Assembly: GCA_009760855.2 (NCBI GenBank)
Contig: WPIO01000145.1
Span: 213,001 to 277,000 of the forward strand
Length of the DNA: 64,000 nucleotides
Source: Cristatella mucedo
Lineage: Eukaryota > Bryozoa > Phylactolaemata > Cristatellidae
Direction: 5' to 3'
Part shown: positions 50,628 to 61,319 of the stretch, piece after piece
Position numbering within the stretch: position 1 is the first letter of the stretch
How the letters are laid out: the number at the start of each line of letters is the position of its first letter
The notes under the pieces: generated by a model
Databases searched by the model: none
Told to the model about the DNA's origin: nothing
Seen by the model: only the letters and a program-made list of their open reading frames with translations
Position numbers and translations under genes: made by a program

Positions 50628-50805
50628 AAAATACTAGCTGATTTAACAGCCTCTACGTATAGCGACATAAGAGTCTTTTACGGCTATGACCACGCTTTCA
50701 GCGGCAACAAAGGGTTGCCCACTGCAGGATTCGAACTCATGAACTCGAAACCGAGGTCGTGATAAGCAACCGCCTTACCTAGTGTGCCATCGCGGTTCAC
50801 CATCG
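50628..50805 (-). mobile_element. SINE-A copy between R1 and R2
   Basis: On the minus strand, CGATGGCACACTAGGTAAGG (A box), GAGTTCGAATCCTG (B box), CATAGCCGTAAAAGACTCTT and GAGGCTGTTAAATCAGCTAG. It lies exactly between the end of R1 and the start of R2. Confidence 0.85.
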
Positions 50806-50811
50806 CACCCC

Positions 50812-52794
50812 GCGCGCGAAACTGAGACCCCCGCTTTGGGGTCTCGTATGTTTCCCACCCTCATGCTCTTCCGTTTTAGCAACGTTTTATAATTACGCGA
50901 TTGAGTCTGCGGACAACCGAAACGTCGTCGTTTTTGAAGGCGTGTGCTTAAGACTAAGCTGTAAAGAAATTTTTTCATTCATAGGCCAGCATGAGGACTG
51001 AATTTAGGCAGGTTTCTAAAGTTCTGGTTTACCTCTTTGATATTTTCGTTCCGTTGATACCCCTTTTCACGAGCAGTGCTGATAGCTGAGCTTGTCAAGT
51101 GCTCAGCCAGCGACGAGGAGTGGCTACATCTCAATCGCCTGTACTCTCTTTGCATACTTAATTAGAGCGTGGCAGGAATGACAACTTCTAAGATTTTCAG
51201 ATGAAGCTGTAGGCTGGTAAAGCCTTTCAGCTGAAGCGAACGTACAAACTTGAGCAGTTTACTTGGGCTTGACGCATCGAAGAGTAATCCACAATCTTAC
51301 TTTGGTCACTAGCTAAGTCATACGGTGTACTGAGGATCATTCACCTAACCTAGAGAAGGGAAAATGACTTAGGCAGCTTAGACTGGCCCGTGTCACTAAA
51401 CTTCAACCATCACGACGACGATATTACGTCCCACTGACAGTAGAAAATGCAGCAGACAGCCCATAGAATAATAACCATGATTTCAGTTTTATTTTTTATT
51501 ACTTGTGATTTATGTTTTTTGCATGGAAACCAGGACTCCGAGTCTGATCGCCACATCGGATCAATGGGGTCAAGTCAACACAATAATCTGAAAATAGTTT
51601 CTAACGAAAAACTTAACGAAAAACTATTAGCACTCCCTAGCTATCATCTAGAAATCATTATTACCACTCTGTACAAGATATCACTGAGCTGACCTTTTTT
51701 CCTAATTATATTTGTACTTTGTCATAAATATAAAAAGCAGAAAGTGTCAGCTAAGGTGTTATGAAACTGCAAAAGGATATGTATAAAAAGAGAGCCTGTT
51801 TGTGTATCATACCTATGACAGCTGCTCAATCAAGATTAAGCTCGGGCAATCGGAATCATTTGTGACTATTGACTGCTCCTTTCATCAGCCGGTGGAGATC
51901 TTTGTTGGCAAATACTGGGTAATATTGATTAAATGCAGGTACAGGGCTCACTTCAAGTGCACTAATTATGTTGGTGAGTGACGAATCAGTCGTTGCGGCA
52001 TTAGTTTGGCAATGGAGCCTGCAAGGAGGTCGCTCGCTATCGGCTGTAAGTACGAGCTCGTAGTCATTCCCTTCCGAACCTCTGTAACTCACTGCTTACT
52101 GGGCTACCCGCCTGAGCCGTTCGGTGTTTACGGTTGGTGCAAAACTCAGCAGCTAGGCTTGTCTGTTGCGAGTGACAATGTTGCCACATCACATCTCACT
52201 GACCTGCACTGACTCTCAGTCAAGCAAGGCATGGACTTCAAGGTTCTGTCACCCACTTTTAGGTCCCTTCATTCTTTGGCTCCACCACCAGGCTAGGTAT
52301 CGTCCCATTCAATTTTTGAATCAAGTCGTTTAGCTGCTTCTCGTACGAACCTCAAATCTTTTGCAGAGCTTGCCTTTTTTCTGTGCTTCCAAAGTTTGAC
52401 AATCACTCTTTACAGGTTTCACGACATCCCTGACTTGATGACGTCTATAAAAAAGCTAAAACTGCTTCAAGTTATCACAGAATCTAGTGGGTCGTTGTGA
52501 CTCATCCACTATGTGATTATGCGTGCTGATACTGTGGCTGCTGTCACTAACCATATTTGCATGCTGAACCTGAGCATGTCACCTCATACCATGTTATGCT
52601 TATTGATATTGACCACTCGATCATGCTTCCTTGACAGCAAGTGATGTGCTTAGAAAGAGATTAAGTTTTCTGAGGGTGCTATACAAATATAGTTTTATGA
52701 TTATATTATTCAATCTTGTGTGCTGCTGTGGGGCCGGTCATTCAGGTGCTCAGACTTCATGTCTGCTGTAACGGGCTAGTAGCAGATGCATCTA
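50812..52794 (+). repeat. Large repeat unit, copy R2, left part
   Basis: It is colinear with R1 from its hairpin start to the AGATGCAT word, where the Tigger element at 52795-54874 is inserted. The right part resumes at 54875. Confidence 0.8.
52035..52715 (+). pseudogene. CR1/L2-like LINE (family 1) fragment within R2
   Basis: It is the same truncated LINE as in R1 (ACTCACTGCTTACTGGGCTA, GTCAAGCAAGGCATGGACTT), with a 3' UTR ending GTGCTTAGAAAGAGATTAAG and AATATAGTTTTATGATTATA. No SINE is present at the position occupied in R1. Confidence 0.75.
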
Positions 52795-54874
52795 CAGTAG
52801 CCTTCCGCTTAAGTACGGACCCGTTGAAGTACAGACCCGTTGAAGTACGAATCCCGGTTAGGTACGCAGAATTTTCCCTAAAATTCTGGGTTCAAGATTT
52901 ATTAGTTAAAAAAGTCACGAATCGTCATTTGGTGCAGGTTTTAAAGTTTCTTGCTTTTGACTTTGAGGGAGATCGCCAGGATCTTGCTCTGAAATAATTC
53001 AAACAATTTTTTAAGATCGTTAAATGCATCATCAGCTTTGATTTGAACTTCAAAGCAGAGCAGCTGATCCTCGATGCCGAGAACCTGCTTGTAATGGGAT
53101 TGGAACCCATGAAATACAACTCCACTCACTAAACCAACATTAAGATCTTGAAGATTAACGTCGCCATCATCCTCCATCACACTTTCAACAACAATTATCA
53201 CTGACTCAGAATGCTCTTCAACGTCTTCTAATACGGCAGCTACATATTCCTCGTTTTTCTCGTCATCAACGTGAATGAAGTCTTCGAGTTCTAATGAAGC
53301 GACCGATAAATTCAATATTTCGAAAGCCTTCGCAAGTACGGTCCCACATTTTCAACATTGCTATCAGCCTCCAGTTCTGGTTCCAAAGTCATTAGTTTGG
53401 CCTTAACGAAAGCAGTTTTGAGCGAGCTTGGCCAAACAGAATCCCAGGCTTCTTACACGTAGCTTGCAGCATCAAGCAGGTGCGCTCGGCTCCCGTAAAA
53501 GACCCCTGCAGCACATCGTCGCAATCTTTGCCCTGATATTTCTTTTGACTTTTCGTCCCCTCTTCAAGTTCGTAAAAGTCAAGAACATCATTGAGATACA
53601 AATATTTGCATTGTTTTTTCAGAGCTGCGACTATTTCCATGTCACAAGGTTGTTTCCAGCTTTTAGAATTCGGTGAAAGAAAACAATTCGAATATTTTGT
53701 CGCGTTCTAAGGCCTCAAAATGTCCCGGAGCGTTGTTCATCAGCAATAAAACACGACATCCTGTTCATTTTTCACTTTTGGAAAAAACACCTCATTGAAC
53801 CACTTCCAACAGGTTTCTACATCCATCCAAGCTTTCGCTTGACTGAAATGAGTAGCTGACTAATGGCGGTCCTTAATACAAGCGGGTTCTTTGGGTTTTC
53901 CAATGAAAGCGCAAGGAGTTTTGTGAGTTCCAGTTGCGTAGGCGCAAACAATCAGAGAAACTCGATCTTTAGCCTTCTTTTTGCCTCTAGTGGTTTAAAT
54001 ATCCTCCTCTGGCATAAGAAGACTTTATCTTTGAAGCAATACAAAATCGGTCTCATCCATTTTATAGGCATCTTCAGGGTCATATTGCTCGAGCGATAAT
54101 CGTGCCGCAATTCCGGATCGTTCTTGTTGACTTCTGCTCCCTCTCTGTGAAAGGAAAATCTTCTGCAATCCTCGCCGAACTCTGAATCAACTTATCCATT
54201 GCCAAGATGCCTTAAACAAATCTGATTCCTGAATTGAGAGGCTGGAAGCAATGCTTTCCGCTTTTGCTATGGCGAGGGATGGTGGTACAGGAAGGCTTGC
54301 ACGACGCATGCTGTCGATCGAGACAAAAACATGTCCTCAAGCTCCTTAAATCGTCCAACTGGCGGTCGAAACGTCTTCTCCTTAGCCTCGTCAGTCATCA
54401 GGGCAGATCGTTCGTGGATCGCTTTACGGTTCTCCTAAATCCCTCGGACGGCGCCTCCACTTGCGTCGAAGCCCCGCGCCGGTATGGCCCTCTTATTGGG
54501 GGAGCAGACGCTTTGCTTAGCATGGAAATGATTTCACAGCATTAAGACTCACGGAGGCGCTTGCCGTTTGGTTTCTCTGACATCGTAGCAAAATCGAAGC
54601 TGTAAGGAACGGGATAGGTTTGAGGAACCAGACAGGCAAATCAAAGGACGCGCAGAAAGCGGAAACAGGGAAACGCAAGGCAAGTCAATGACAAACGACA
54701 CACAGATGTTGAATGAATCGTCAGATGCCGCTTTCGCGTCACAATGCCCACCGTGCAGCCCGGTACAGGCAAGCGCTCCGGAAAGTGCGCGGCACACCAA
54801 AAAGTACGCCCCTACCGGCTAAGTGCGCACAAACTTTGCAGGTTCAAGTTGTGTACTTTAACGGAAGACTGCTG
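52795..54874 (-). mobile_element. Tigger/pogo-type DNA transposon, 2,080 bases, inactive
   Basis: TA dinucleotides flank it (52793-52794 and 54875-54876). The ends CAGTAGCCTTCCGCTTAAGT and, reverse-complemented, CAGCAGTCTTCCGTTAAAGT form an imperfect TIR. On the minus strand the transposase is readable with frameshifts: VVQAFLYHH (HTH region), FARIAEDFLF, the DDE core with IKWMRPILYCFKDK and LIEFLWLFAPTQLE-like pieces, VFYC..NNAPGHFEALERDK-type sequence near 53690-53760, then the frame 53640-53392 with IVAALKKQCKYLYLNDVLDF. The C-terminal acidic frame 53315-52941 has EEYVAAVLEDVEEHSESVII. The domain order is that of Tigger transposases. Confidence 0.85.
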
Positions 54875-55740
54875 TACTGTTTTAACGGCCATCTGGATGC
54901 GAAATGCTGAGAGAGCGCTAAAGCATAGGATGGAGAGCGGAAGTTTGTAGCGCAATGCTGCTGCTGCTGAGACTAGATAGGTAAGCGTCCAGACAGCCTT
55001 TGCTTTGCAAAGAAAATAACGCAGGAGGTCGCCAAGTGCCTTGTCTTGTCGCTGCCAAATTTCGGTGCCGAGCCTCGCGGTCGATAATTACCCCTGTGAG
55101 AGCGTGCGCATGCCCAAATAGGTAGCGGGTGGTACAATCTGTCACGACTGCAGCGGCCAAAAAACATGCGAAGGCAGTTCATTGGTCAGTACAGCGACTC
55201 ATGCATAATTAATCAAGGTTCAACTAATCGGCTTTCCTTTCATCCTTTGAAAATACTTGATTCTTGGAGACGTGCTAACGCTAGCGCGCTTATCAAACGT
55301 GCTCGTCGAGATAGAGAGGTACCACGCTCGAGCGGGTCCGTTCATGTCAGTGATCATGCCAAGCCGCTGGGGGGGGGGAGGTACTGAAGGCATTTCTCCA
55401 AACCCGAAAAGCTGGCGCCCTCCCCCCCCGCTTTGGTTTGCAAATGGTTAAGGCTTCACAGTTGGTCAACGCCTAAAGTAGCTGACAGGCTGCAGAAGAT
55501 TTACTTGCCTCGTAGCTCAAAGATAGGTGTAATAGCGGAAATGAACGCACAGCGTTTGACCGAATGTCATGCCAGAATCCAGAGCAAAACCTCAGCACGC
55601 TACAATCGGGGCTAGAAACGTGGCGGTACGTGTTGCTGCTTCGGGATTCATTAGCAGCAAGATGGGAATGAATCTGGAGACTCTCTGGACTTTAGCCGAC
55701 CGGGGGCGGGGGTAAGATTCTCGCACTTCAGGCGGACAAT
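54875..55740 (+). repeat. Large repeat unit, copy R2, right part
   Basis: It continues from the insertion site with CTGTTTTAACGGCCATCTGG and ATGCGAAATGCTGAGAGAGC, as in R1 at 50392 onward, then runs parallel to R4 up to the poly-G run at 55371-55379 and the C-run at 55422-55430. The last 300 bases have no counterpart that I recognised. Confidence 0.7.
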
Positions 55741-55744
55741 GGTT

Positions 55745-56145
55745 TGTCACCTGCTGCAAGAATGACGACTGAATGCAGACAGGTTTCCGAAGTTCTTGTT
55801 CTCCTTTTTGATATTTATTGGTCCGCTGACACCTCTTCGCGAGCGGAGATGGTCTCCACGAGCTTGTCGACTGCTCAGCTTGCGACGCCGAGTGGCTACA
55901 TCTCTGTCGCTGGTAATCTTTTAGTTTAATAGGGGTGGATGCATAAAAGAATTTTCCATAATCACCTTGGTCATTAGCAGTGGCTGAGTCAGGCGGTGTA
56001 CTCAAGGGTCGATTCCCTAACATAGAGCTAGGAGCAATGACCTAGGCAGCTGGGACGCCTGCTAAATGTACGCCCCGACCAACATCATGACTATTACGTC
56101 TCACTGGCAGTCGAAAGCGTCATAGAAGCCTGCCGAATTAATAGA
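55745..56145 (+). repeat. Large repeat unit, copy R3 (partial)
   Basis: It matches 48420-48830 in R1 (ACTGAATGCAGACAGGTTTC, GAGTGGCTACATCTCTGTCG, GCAATGACCTAGGCAGCTGG, ATTACGTCTCACTGGCAGTC). It is truncated by the RLE-type LINE that begins near 56205. Confidence 0.7.
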
Positions 56146-56204
56146 CATCTACATATCGATTAAGCATTCATATGTGTAACATATATTAGTATATATGCAT
56201 ACGT

Positions 56205-59200
56205 ACACGGAACGATTTATTGAATTTTTTACCTTGTATATATACATTAGCCGGCGGTGCCCTGTCCTGCTGGGGTCGCGGGTGCCACTCGAGGTGAGGG
56301 CGTGATCGCCGTCACGTGGTTCCGCCCCAGCCGACGTCCTGTCCGCCCAACGGGAACGCTCCTTGCCGGCACGTGACTCGTTCCTTGCCGCGCAATTCAC
56401 TTTTCTGCCTGTGCGTCGGCCTGCACGCACGCTATCCACTCTCTTCGCTCTCCTAACGCCTCGTGCTCCGGAGCAGCACGCACGACGGCTGCTAGATCGT
56501 ATAATACACGCCGTCGTCGACAACGCTTGTGGGAGCTTCGCTCTTCATCGCGCCGCCATCGCGCCCCCCCCCCCGCGAGCCCCCACAGGGGCTCCCGGTT
56601 CAGGAACAGGAACCGCGCGGCTTTCCAGCCGGTTATGACGTCGAAGACGCAGAGCCGCCTCAACGCCCTTCTAGCTGCCGATGCCTGGGATTCCTAGGTC
56701 CGCCAGGCAAGCTTCATTGTTTGGCCGCCGGCTACCGAGACCCCGATCGCGAAGGGCCTCATTAGCCCTTCCCCGACCTTCGGTAGCCCGAGGTCAAGAA
56801 AGACCGGGCAATGGCGGCCGCATGCTTATCGGTCTTGTTGCGGGCGGCCACCGTCAGAGCGTCCTCTCGCTGTCGTCAAACTTCGCAGTCGCATTTACGA
56901 TTACCACATCGGTGCCCTTGTCGCTATCGCTAGGTCCGGCTTGTGAGCCAGACCACCGGCAGATGGAAAGGCCTGCCGACATGCAAGTGAGGGCCGTGGC
57001 CGACGGAGCTTCCATTAGGCGGCCCAGAACCAGGATAGGTCGGGCCTTGATGGCATGAACTATTGGCTGATAGTGTGGCTCAGCGCTGGCAGCCGGTATC
57101 TGCCTCCTTCCGGCATAGGGGGCAGCTAGCAATCGTCCAGGGGATTCGCCCGAATCCTAGCAGCAGCCGCTGGCTGCATCCGTGGTCTGAAAGAGTGACT
57201 GCGGGCGGCGAATCTCTCCGTCCGGTCGGGCAGCAGCGTGAGCTGCTGCCCTGCTCAAGCGGCTCCGCTCAACAGGCCCGGTCTTTCCTGGTGAGCCTGA
57301 GGTGAACCTCTTCAGTTTTTCAAATGACCACTCGTGACAACGTGCTCGATGCCGTCAGAGTCGGTAGACAACGCCACTTCTACTACTTCTAGTACTTCCA
57401 CTACTTCAGGGCAGAGGTCAGCGAGAGGCGGTAGGAGAGCCGCTTGAGGTGCTTACTTGCGTCCGACCGCAGCGAGATCGGAGCCGATGGCTGCTGGGCT
57501 GCAGGTACCGCGAGCGCTCCTCGGCGAGCGACTGCTCGGTCACGTCGGTGACACGTGACTTGGCGGACGCACGCGTCGCGCTCGCACAGCATATTGGATG
57601 GAGGCGTTCGTTTCGAAGCGAATCGAGCCATGGCTGCCGGCGAAGCGAGGCGCGGACAGGAAATGCACCGACGCCAAGTTTTTCAGATCTCTCCCGAAGC
57701 GAAATACGTCCGTCAGGGCCTTTTCGGTTGGCTGCAGGGCAGCATTAGGGACAAGCCGAGCTCGAAAAAGGTCGTCGAGCCGAGGCAGGAGGAGAGTCCA
57801 CAGAGCAGTAAGATTTTGCCAAGGGGTTAGAAGGCAGGCCTGCCCTAGGATCAGCCCAAGGTTGCCCGAGACCCTGCGGTGGCTCCGAGGCCGTGACGTC
57901 ACGGACTCGTTCTCCGGAAGCTCGCGGATCCGCCTGCTGTGCAGGGTGATTGAGGTGGGCACGGCCTGCGCACCCTTGCGGGAGACCACACAGCATTTCG
58001 CAGGCCGGTACTGCATGCCCAGCGTCAATGCAGCCCGTTCAGCTGCAGACACGAGGGCTACAAGCCAGATGGTGTTCCTGAGAAAAAAATGCTACGTCAT
58101 CCGCCAAGTCACACACCGACAGAGCGGTTCCGCCAAGCTCGAAACAAGACTCGTGCTTGCTAGCAGAGAGTCTGACGACCGGTTTCGTAGCCCGATCAAA
58201 GAGGATCGGCGGTAGAGGATCGCCCTGCCGGACGCCGGCAGTCGTAGTTTACGCCCCCAGTGTAACGCCGAAGGCTCGGCGGAGTAGGCTTGACCTGCCG
58301 CTTACCTAGCGGCGTAGCCTAGCTCCTAATGCCGTTCGGTGCGCACCTGCGCGCAATAAGCTGGCCGCCACGAAACGAGCGTTTCTGGCGCCGACCTGCT
58401 TACCGTTACTAAAGGGGCTCGTGAGTCCGTGGCGTGAATTGGAAAGCGAGACACACAAATTGGGGATTTTACTGAACTTTATTCGCAAGCGCACAAAGTC
58501 GCTGCGCGTCTAGTTCAGCTTTATCTTCACACTCCTCGCACGTTCTCAACAGCACCAACACTCTTGCGGAGGGAATACTTCTCCACACTGAGGCGCGAAC
58601 CGGAGCCTAAACCCTAACCTTAGAACTAGAACTCGGTTTCCGCCAGTGCGGCAGGAATACTCCACACACGCCAACTACGCCTGGCTCGCACCGACAAATC
58701 CCTATGCCAAGACCGCGTGCTAGCGCGCACACACAAAACACAAAAGAAACACAAAATGCCAGCTCGGGCGCTATACGACCGTGTTCGGTGGAGTCCACCG
58801 AATCCTTCTAGCGCTGTCTCGTCCTGTTCCGTTAATCGCCGGCGAACAGCCCGCCCTCCTCCCTCGCTTTCAGAGAAACGAGTGCGACGGCGTCAAAGCC
58901 GGACCAAAGACAAAAGACCGTAAGACCAAGAGCGAGCGTCGCTCGACTCTTAAATACCTAGCTGAGACAATGGGACAAGAGCTTAGTGGTATTGGGCCCG
59001 ACACCTTGGCCCATTATGGTAAGGAATTAATACCGTCCCCAGGCCACTGGAAGGGCACCTCTGTCCAGCTTGAATGGCGAATGGGTTCCAGACGATTCTT
59101 CCTTGGAAAGAGGGAAGGCGGAGGTTGACAGGCCAGCCCACATCTATTAGCAGCTTCCGCGGGTATCGGACCAATTCTAAAGGCCGAATCGCCGCCGCTC

Positions 59201-59990
59201 GTCTCAGAGCTTCCTGGCTTGCTCTTAAGCTCTTGCTCTCTAACCGCACTGACGCTCCTCTCTGGCTCACTGCTCCAGGACAAAGGAGTTCTAGCCCGCC
59301 GCCGAACAGCTCTTGTTCGCGCTAAAATTCAGCCAAGGCCAGCAGGGCGCTACACCAGTGTCTCGTCCGGTGCCCGATTTTCCGGGAGCGAGCTGGCATA
59401 GAGGTTCTCAACGAACCTGCGAAACCGCTCATCCACTCCAGCATGCCGAACTAAGCACACGGAACAGGGAGACGTGTGGGATGCTGCCGAAGGTTTTCTG
59501 CAGGTCAAGGAACGCCGAATACACAACGACGGCACCCTGCTGATTCCTGGCCTCACCAATGGGCGCTCTCCAAAGGAAAAAATGCTCTAAGCAGCCACTC
59601 ACACCCGGAAAGAAGCCCTTTGTTTGCGGTGGGTGACACTAGACCGCAGTCATCAGCTGACCAGCCGGCTTCAGCCCTTCCAGCTTCACGGCCAGGCAGC
59701 CCGAGAGCAGCTTGTGTAATACAAGCAAGAGCGTGACGGGGTGGGAGGTATCGGGCATGCAGGGGTCACCCTTCGTGTGGGTCAGGATCGTGAAACCCCT
59801 TTGCCACTCAGAAGGTGCATCCCAGAAGTCGAGGCCGCAGGGATGCAGACAGGAAGCCCGCACCGCTAGTCGACAAGGCACAGGTGGCAGCGTTCCAGGC
59901 GGTCGCCTCCAGCAGAAGCATTTCGGATTCTGGGAAGGCGGCGGCGAAGTTCACCTCCGACAGCGGAGACATTAGGCTACATATCTCTGA
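56205..59990 (-). pseudogene. RLE-type (R2/NeSL-like) LINE, 5'-truncated, interrupted by a solo LTR
   Basis: On the minus strand, from 59990 downward: SEWQRGFTILTHTKGDPCMP with HPVTLLLVLHKLLSGCLA (RT motifs before the palm), FLDLQ-FGSIPHVSLFRVL-type sequence, HAGVDERFRRFVENLYASSL, then, after the LTR insertion, TTTAGVRQGDPLPPILF and CDLADDVAFFSQ (LADD in place of YADD). It continues with AERAALTLGMQYRPAKC and the thumb region (57540-58052). HKPDLAIA near 56940 and the missing part of DVTVPF fit the C-terminal restriction-like endonuclease, and MRRLCVFDVITGWKAARFLF (56600-56663) fits the C-terminal tail. The 3' end matches the copy at 22.7 kb. Frameshifts show it is inactive. Confidence 0.75.
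58261..59354 (-). mobile_element. Solo LTR, 1,094 bases, inside the LINE reverse transcriptase
   Basis: It runs from TGTAACGCC to GGCGCTACA, so it has the canonical TG...CA ends and 9-bp inverted termini with one mismatch, and is flanked by the 4-bp duplication CCAG (58257-58260 and 59355-59358). Removing it together with one CCAG restores the LINE reading frame exactly. On the minus strand a TATTTAA lies at 58950-58956 and AATAAA at 58478-58483, the order expected in an LTR transcribed on the minus strand. Unrecognised frames within it (for example 59283-59014 on the minus strand) need not be coding. The 4-bp duplication does not settle which LTR superfamily it belongs to. Confidence 0.8.
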
Positions 59991-60639
59991 TTTTGAAATG
60001 GCTAGTAGCGGGTCAAGGTATAAGGAACCATGTCCGCTTCAATGGCGAAGCTCTCAGCCATCAATCGTTTGTCGCTATTGTTGCTGCACTTTTCCCATTA
60101 ATATACATTAATGTAGATTTTGTTTGGCACGCTAGACGGTCGAAGTCATTACTAAGAGCCATGCTCAATTATTTGGAAAGAACGATATTTGATTAAAATG
60201 CCAGCGTTGAAACGGCTTGATAGCTGTACATGTTTCTTGAAACCATACATTTTGCACCGTTATCTCTCTTGTTTGATCATTGAGTCTCTCTCGGATGCAT
60301 ACGCATGCCGAAGGGAAGCCGGTGCCATAAAGTAGGAGAAGGTAAAGAACTAGGCGGTTGGAGTTTGGTTAATCCTCCTGAGAGAATGTGGGAGGACTGC
60401 TAGGAGGGCAAATATCGTCTGAAATGAGCTTGCTGTCTAGTAGCGTAAGTTTGGATTCAAAGCAAGACCTCAGAGCGATAGTCTCTAAGACGAGCTAATG
60501 ACAGCTAACCTCCCCCCCACCATCGGTCATGGCCATAGGGACACTGCCTTTGGACACGGCTGTAGGTCACGGTCATAGATGCTGGTGCAGATAGCACACC
60601 AGTGCACTGGTACAAAATGGCCGGTGGAAAATGCCGACC
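59991..60639. other. Intergenic stretch, nothing recognised
   Basis: Only short open frames are present, and no repeat is identified. Confidence 0.4.
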
Positions 60640-60815
60640 CTTCGTTGTCAACCCTAACAATGCTATTCTTGCTGTTTATCGAGCATGCTACGAATAACCA
60701 CTCGATCGTGTTTCCTTTACAGCAAATTTAAAACGCCTAGAAAGCGATTGAGTTCTCTGAGAGCGCTTTATCAATTGTTTTATTATTATTATTACTATTT
60801 TTATTAAAATTCAAC
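60640..60815 (+). mobile_element. CR1/L2-like LINE family 1, 3' UTR and tail
   Basis: CACTCGATCGTGTTTCCTTT is followed by ACGCCTAGAAAGCGATTGAG, TTCTCTGAGAGCGCTTTATC and TTATTATTATTATTACTATT. It matches the tails at 8.8 and 52.7 kb. Confidence 0.75.
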
Positions 60816-61003
60816 GACACGCAGATAGCCAGATTATGCACGAAATCTACTCAGGTGATAAAACATTCTCCTGTCCTACAATTCAGCATGGCCGTAGCAA
60901 AGAATTTCGGAGGATGTGCTCTAGCTTAAGCAATAAAATGAACAACAACTTAGTAATTGAATGCCAAAGGTCTCAGAGACGCTGCTTTGTTCTTTTAGTT
61001 GTA

Positions 61004-61176
61004 CAGTTGAATCCACGTTAAAAAATATCGGATATAAGATACTCCGCTTCTAAGAATAGCAGTTCCGCGTCCCAGGGTTTGCTCTAGCTATAGTCTCACT
61101 CCGCATATGGGAATACTTCGCCTATAAGAATGGCCGTTTGCCGGCCCGAGCATATTCTTATAAGCGGAGTATTCTG
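61004..61176. mobile_element. Possible pogo-type MITE, 173 bases
   Basis: It begins CAG and ends CTG, with TA on both sides (61002-61003 and 61177-61178). TACTCCGCTTCTAAGAATAG (61040-61059) pairs with TATTCTTATAAGCGGAGTA (61153-61171), and a related word, TACTTCGCCTATAAGAAT, lies between. The terminal repeats beyond CAG/CTG are weak, so the boundaries are tentative. Confidence 0.45.
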
Positions 61177-61319
61177 TACTAGGATATAAGGAAATAATAA
61201 TTTTTATAGACTGCCAATGACAGAAGCATCCACTGTACTTTTTAACAGAATTGTCGGTTGTCAACCATAAGCAATAGTTGTGAAAGACTAACGAGGAAAT
61301 ATGCAATTTGTTGAAAATG

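Noticed and set aside
56149-57305. Overlapping GC-rich frames at 56.1-57.3 kb as separate genes
   Set aside because: They fall within the minus-strand RLE-type LINE, whose endonuclease and tail motifs are readable there with frameshifts.
58261-59354. Host gene frames inside 58.3-59.3 kb
   Set aside because: The segment is bounded by TG...CA termini and a CCAG duplication and behaves as an LTR; the frames show no known domain.
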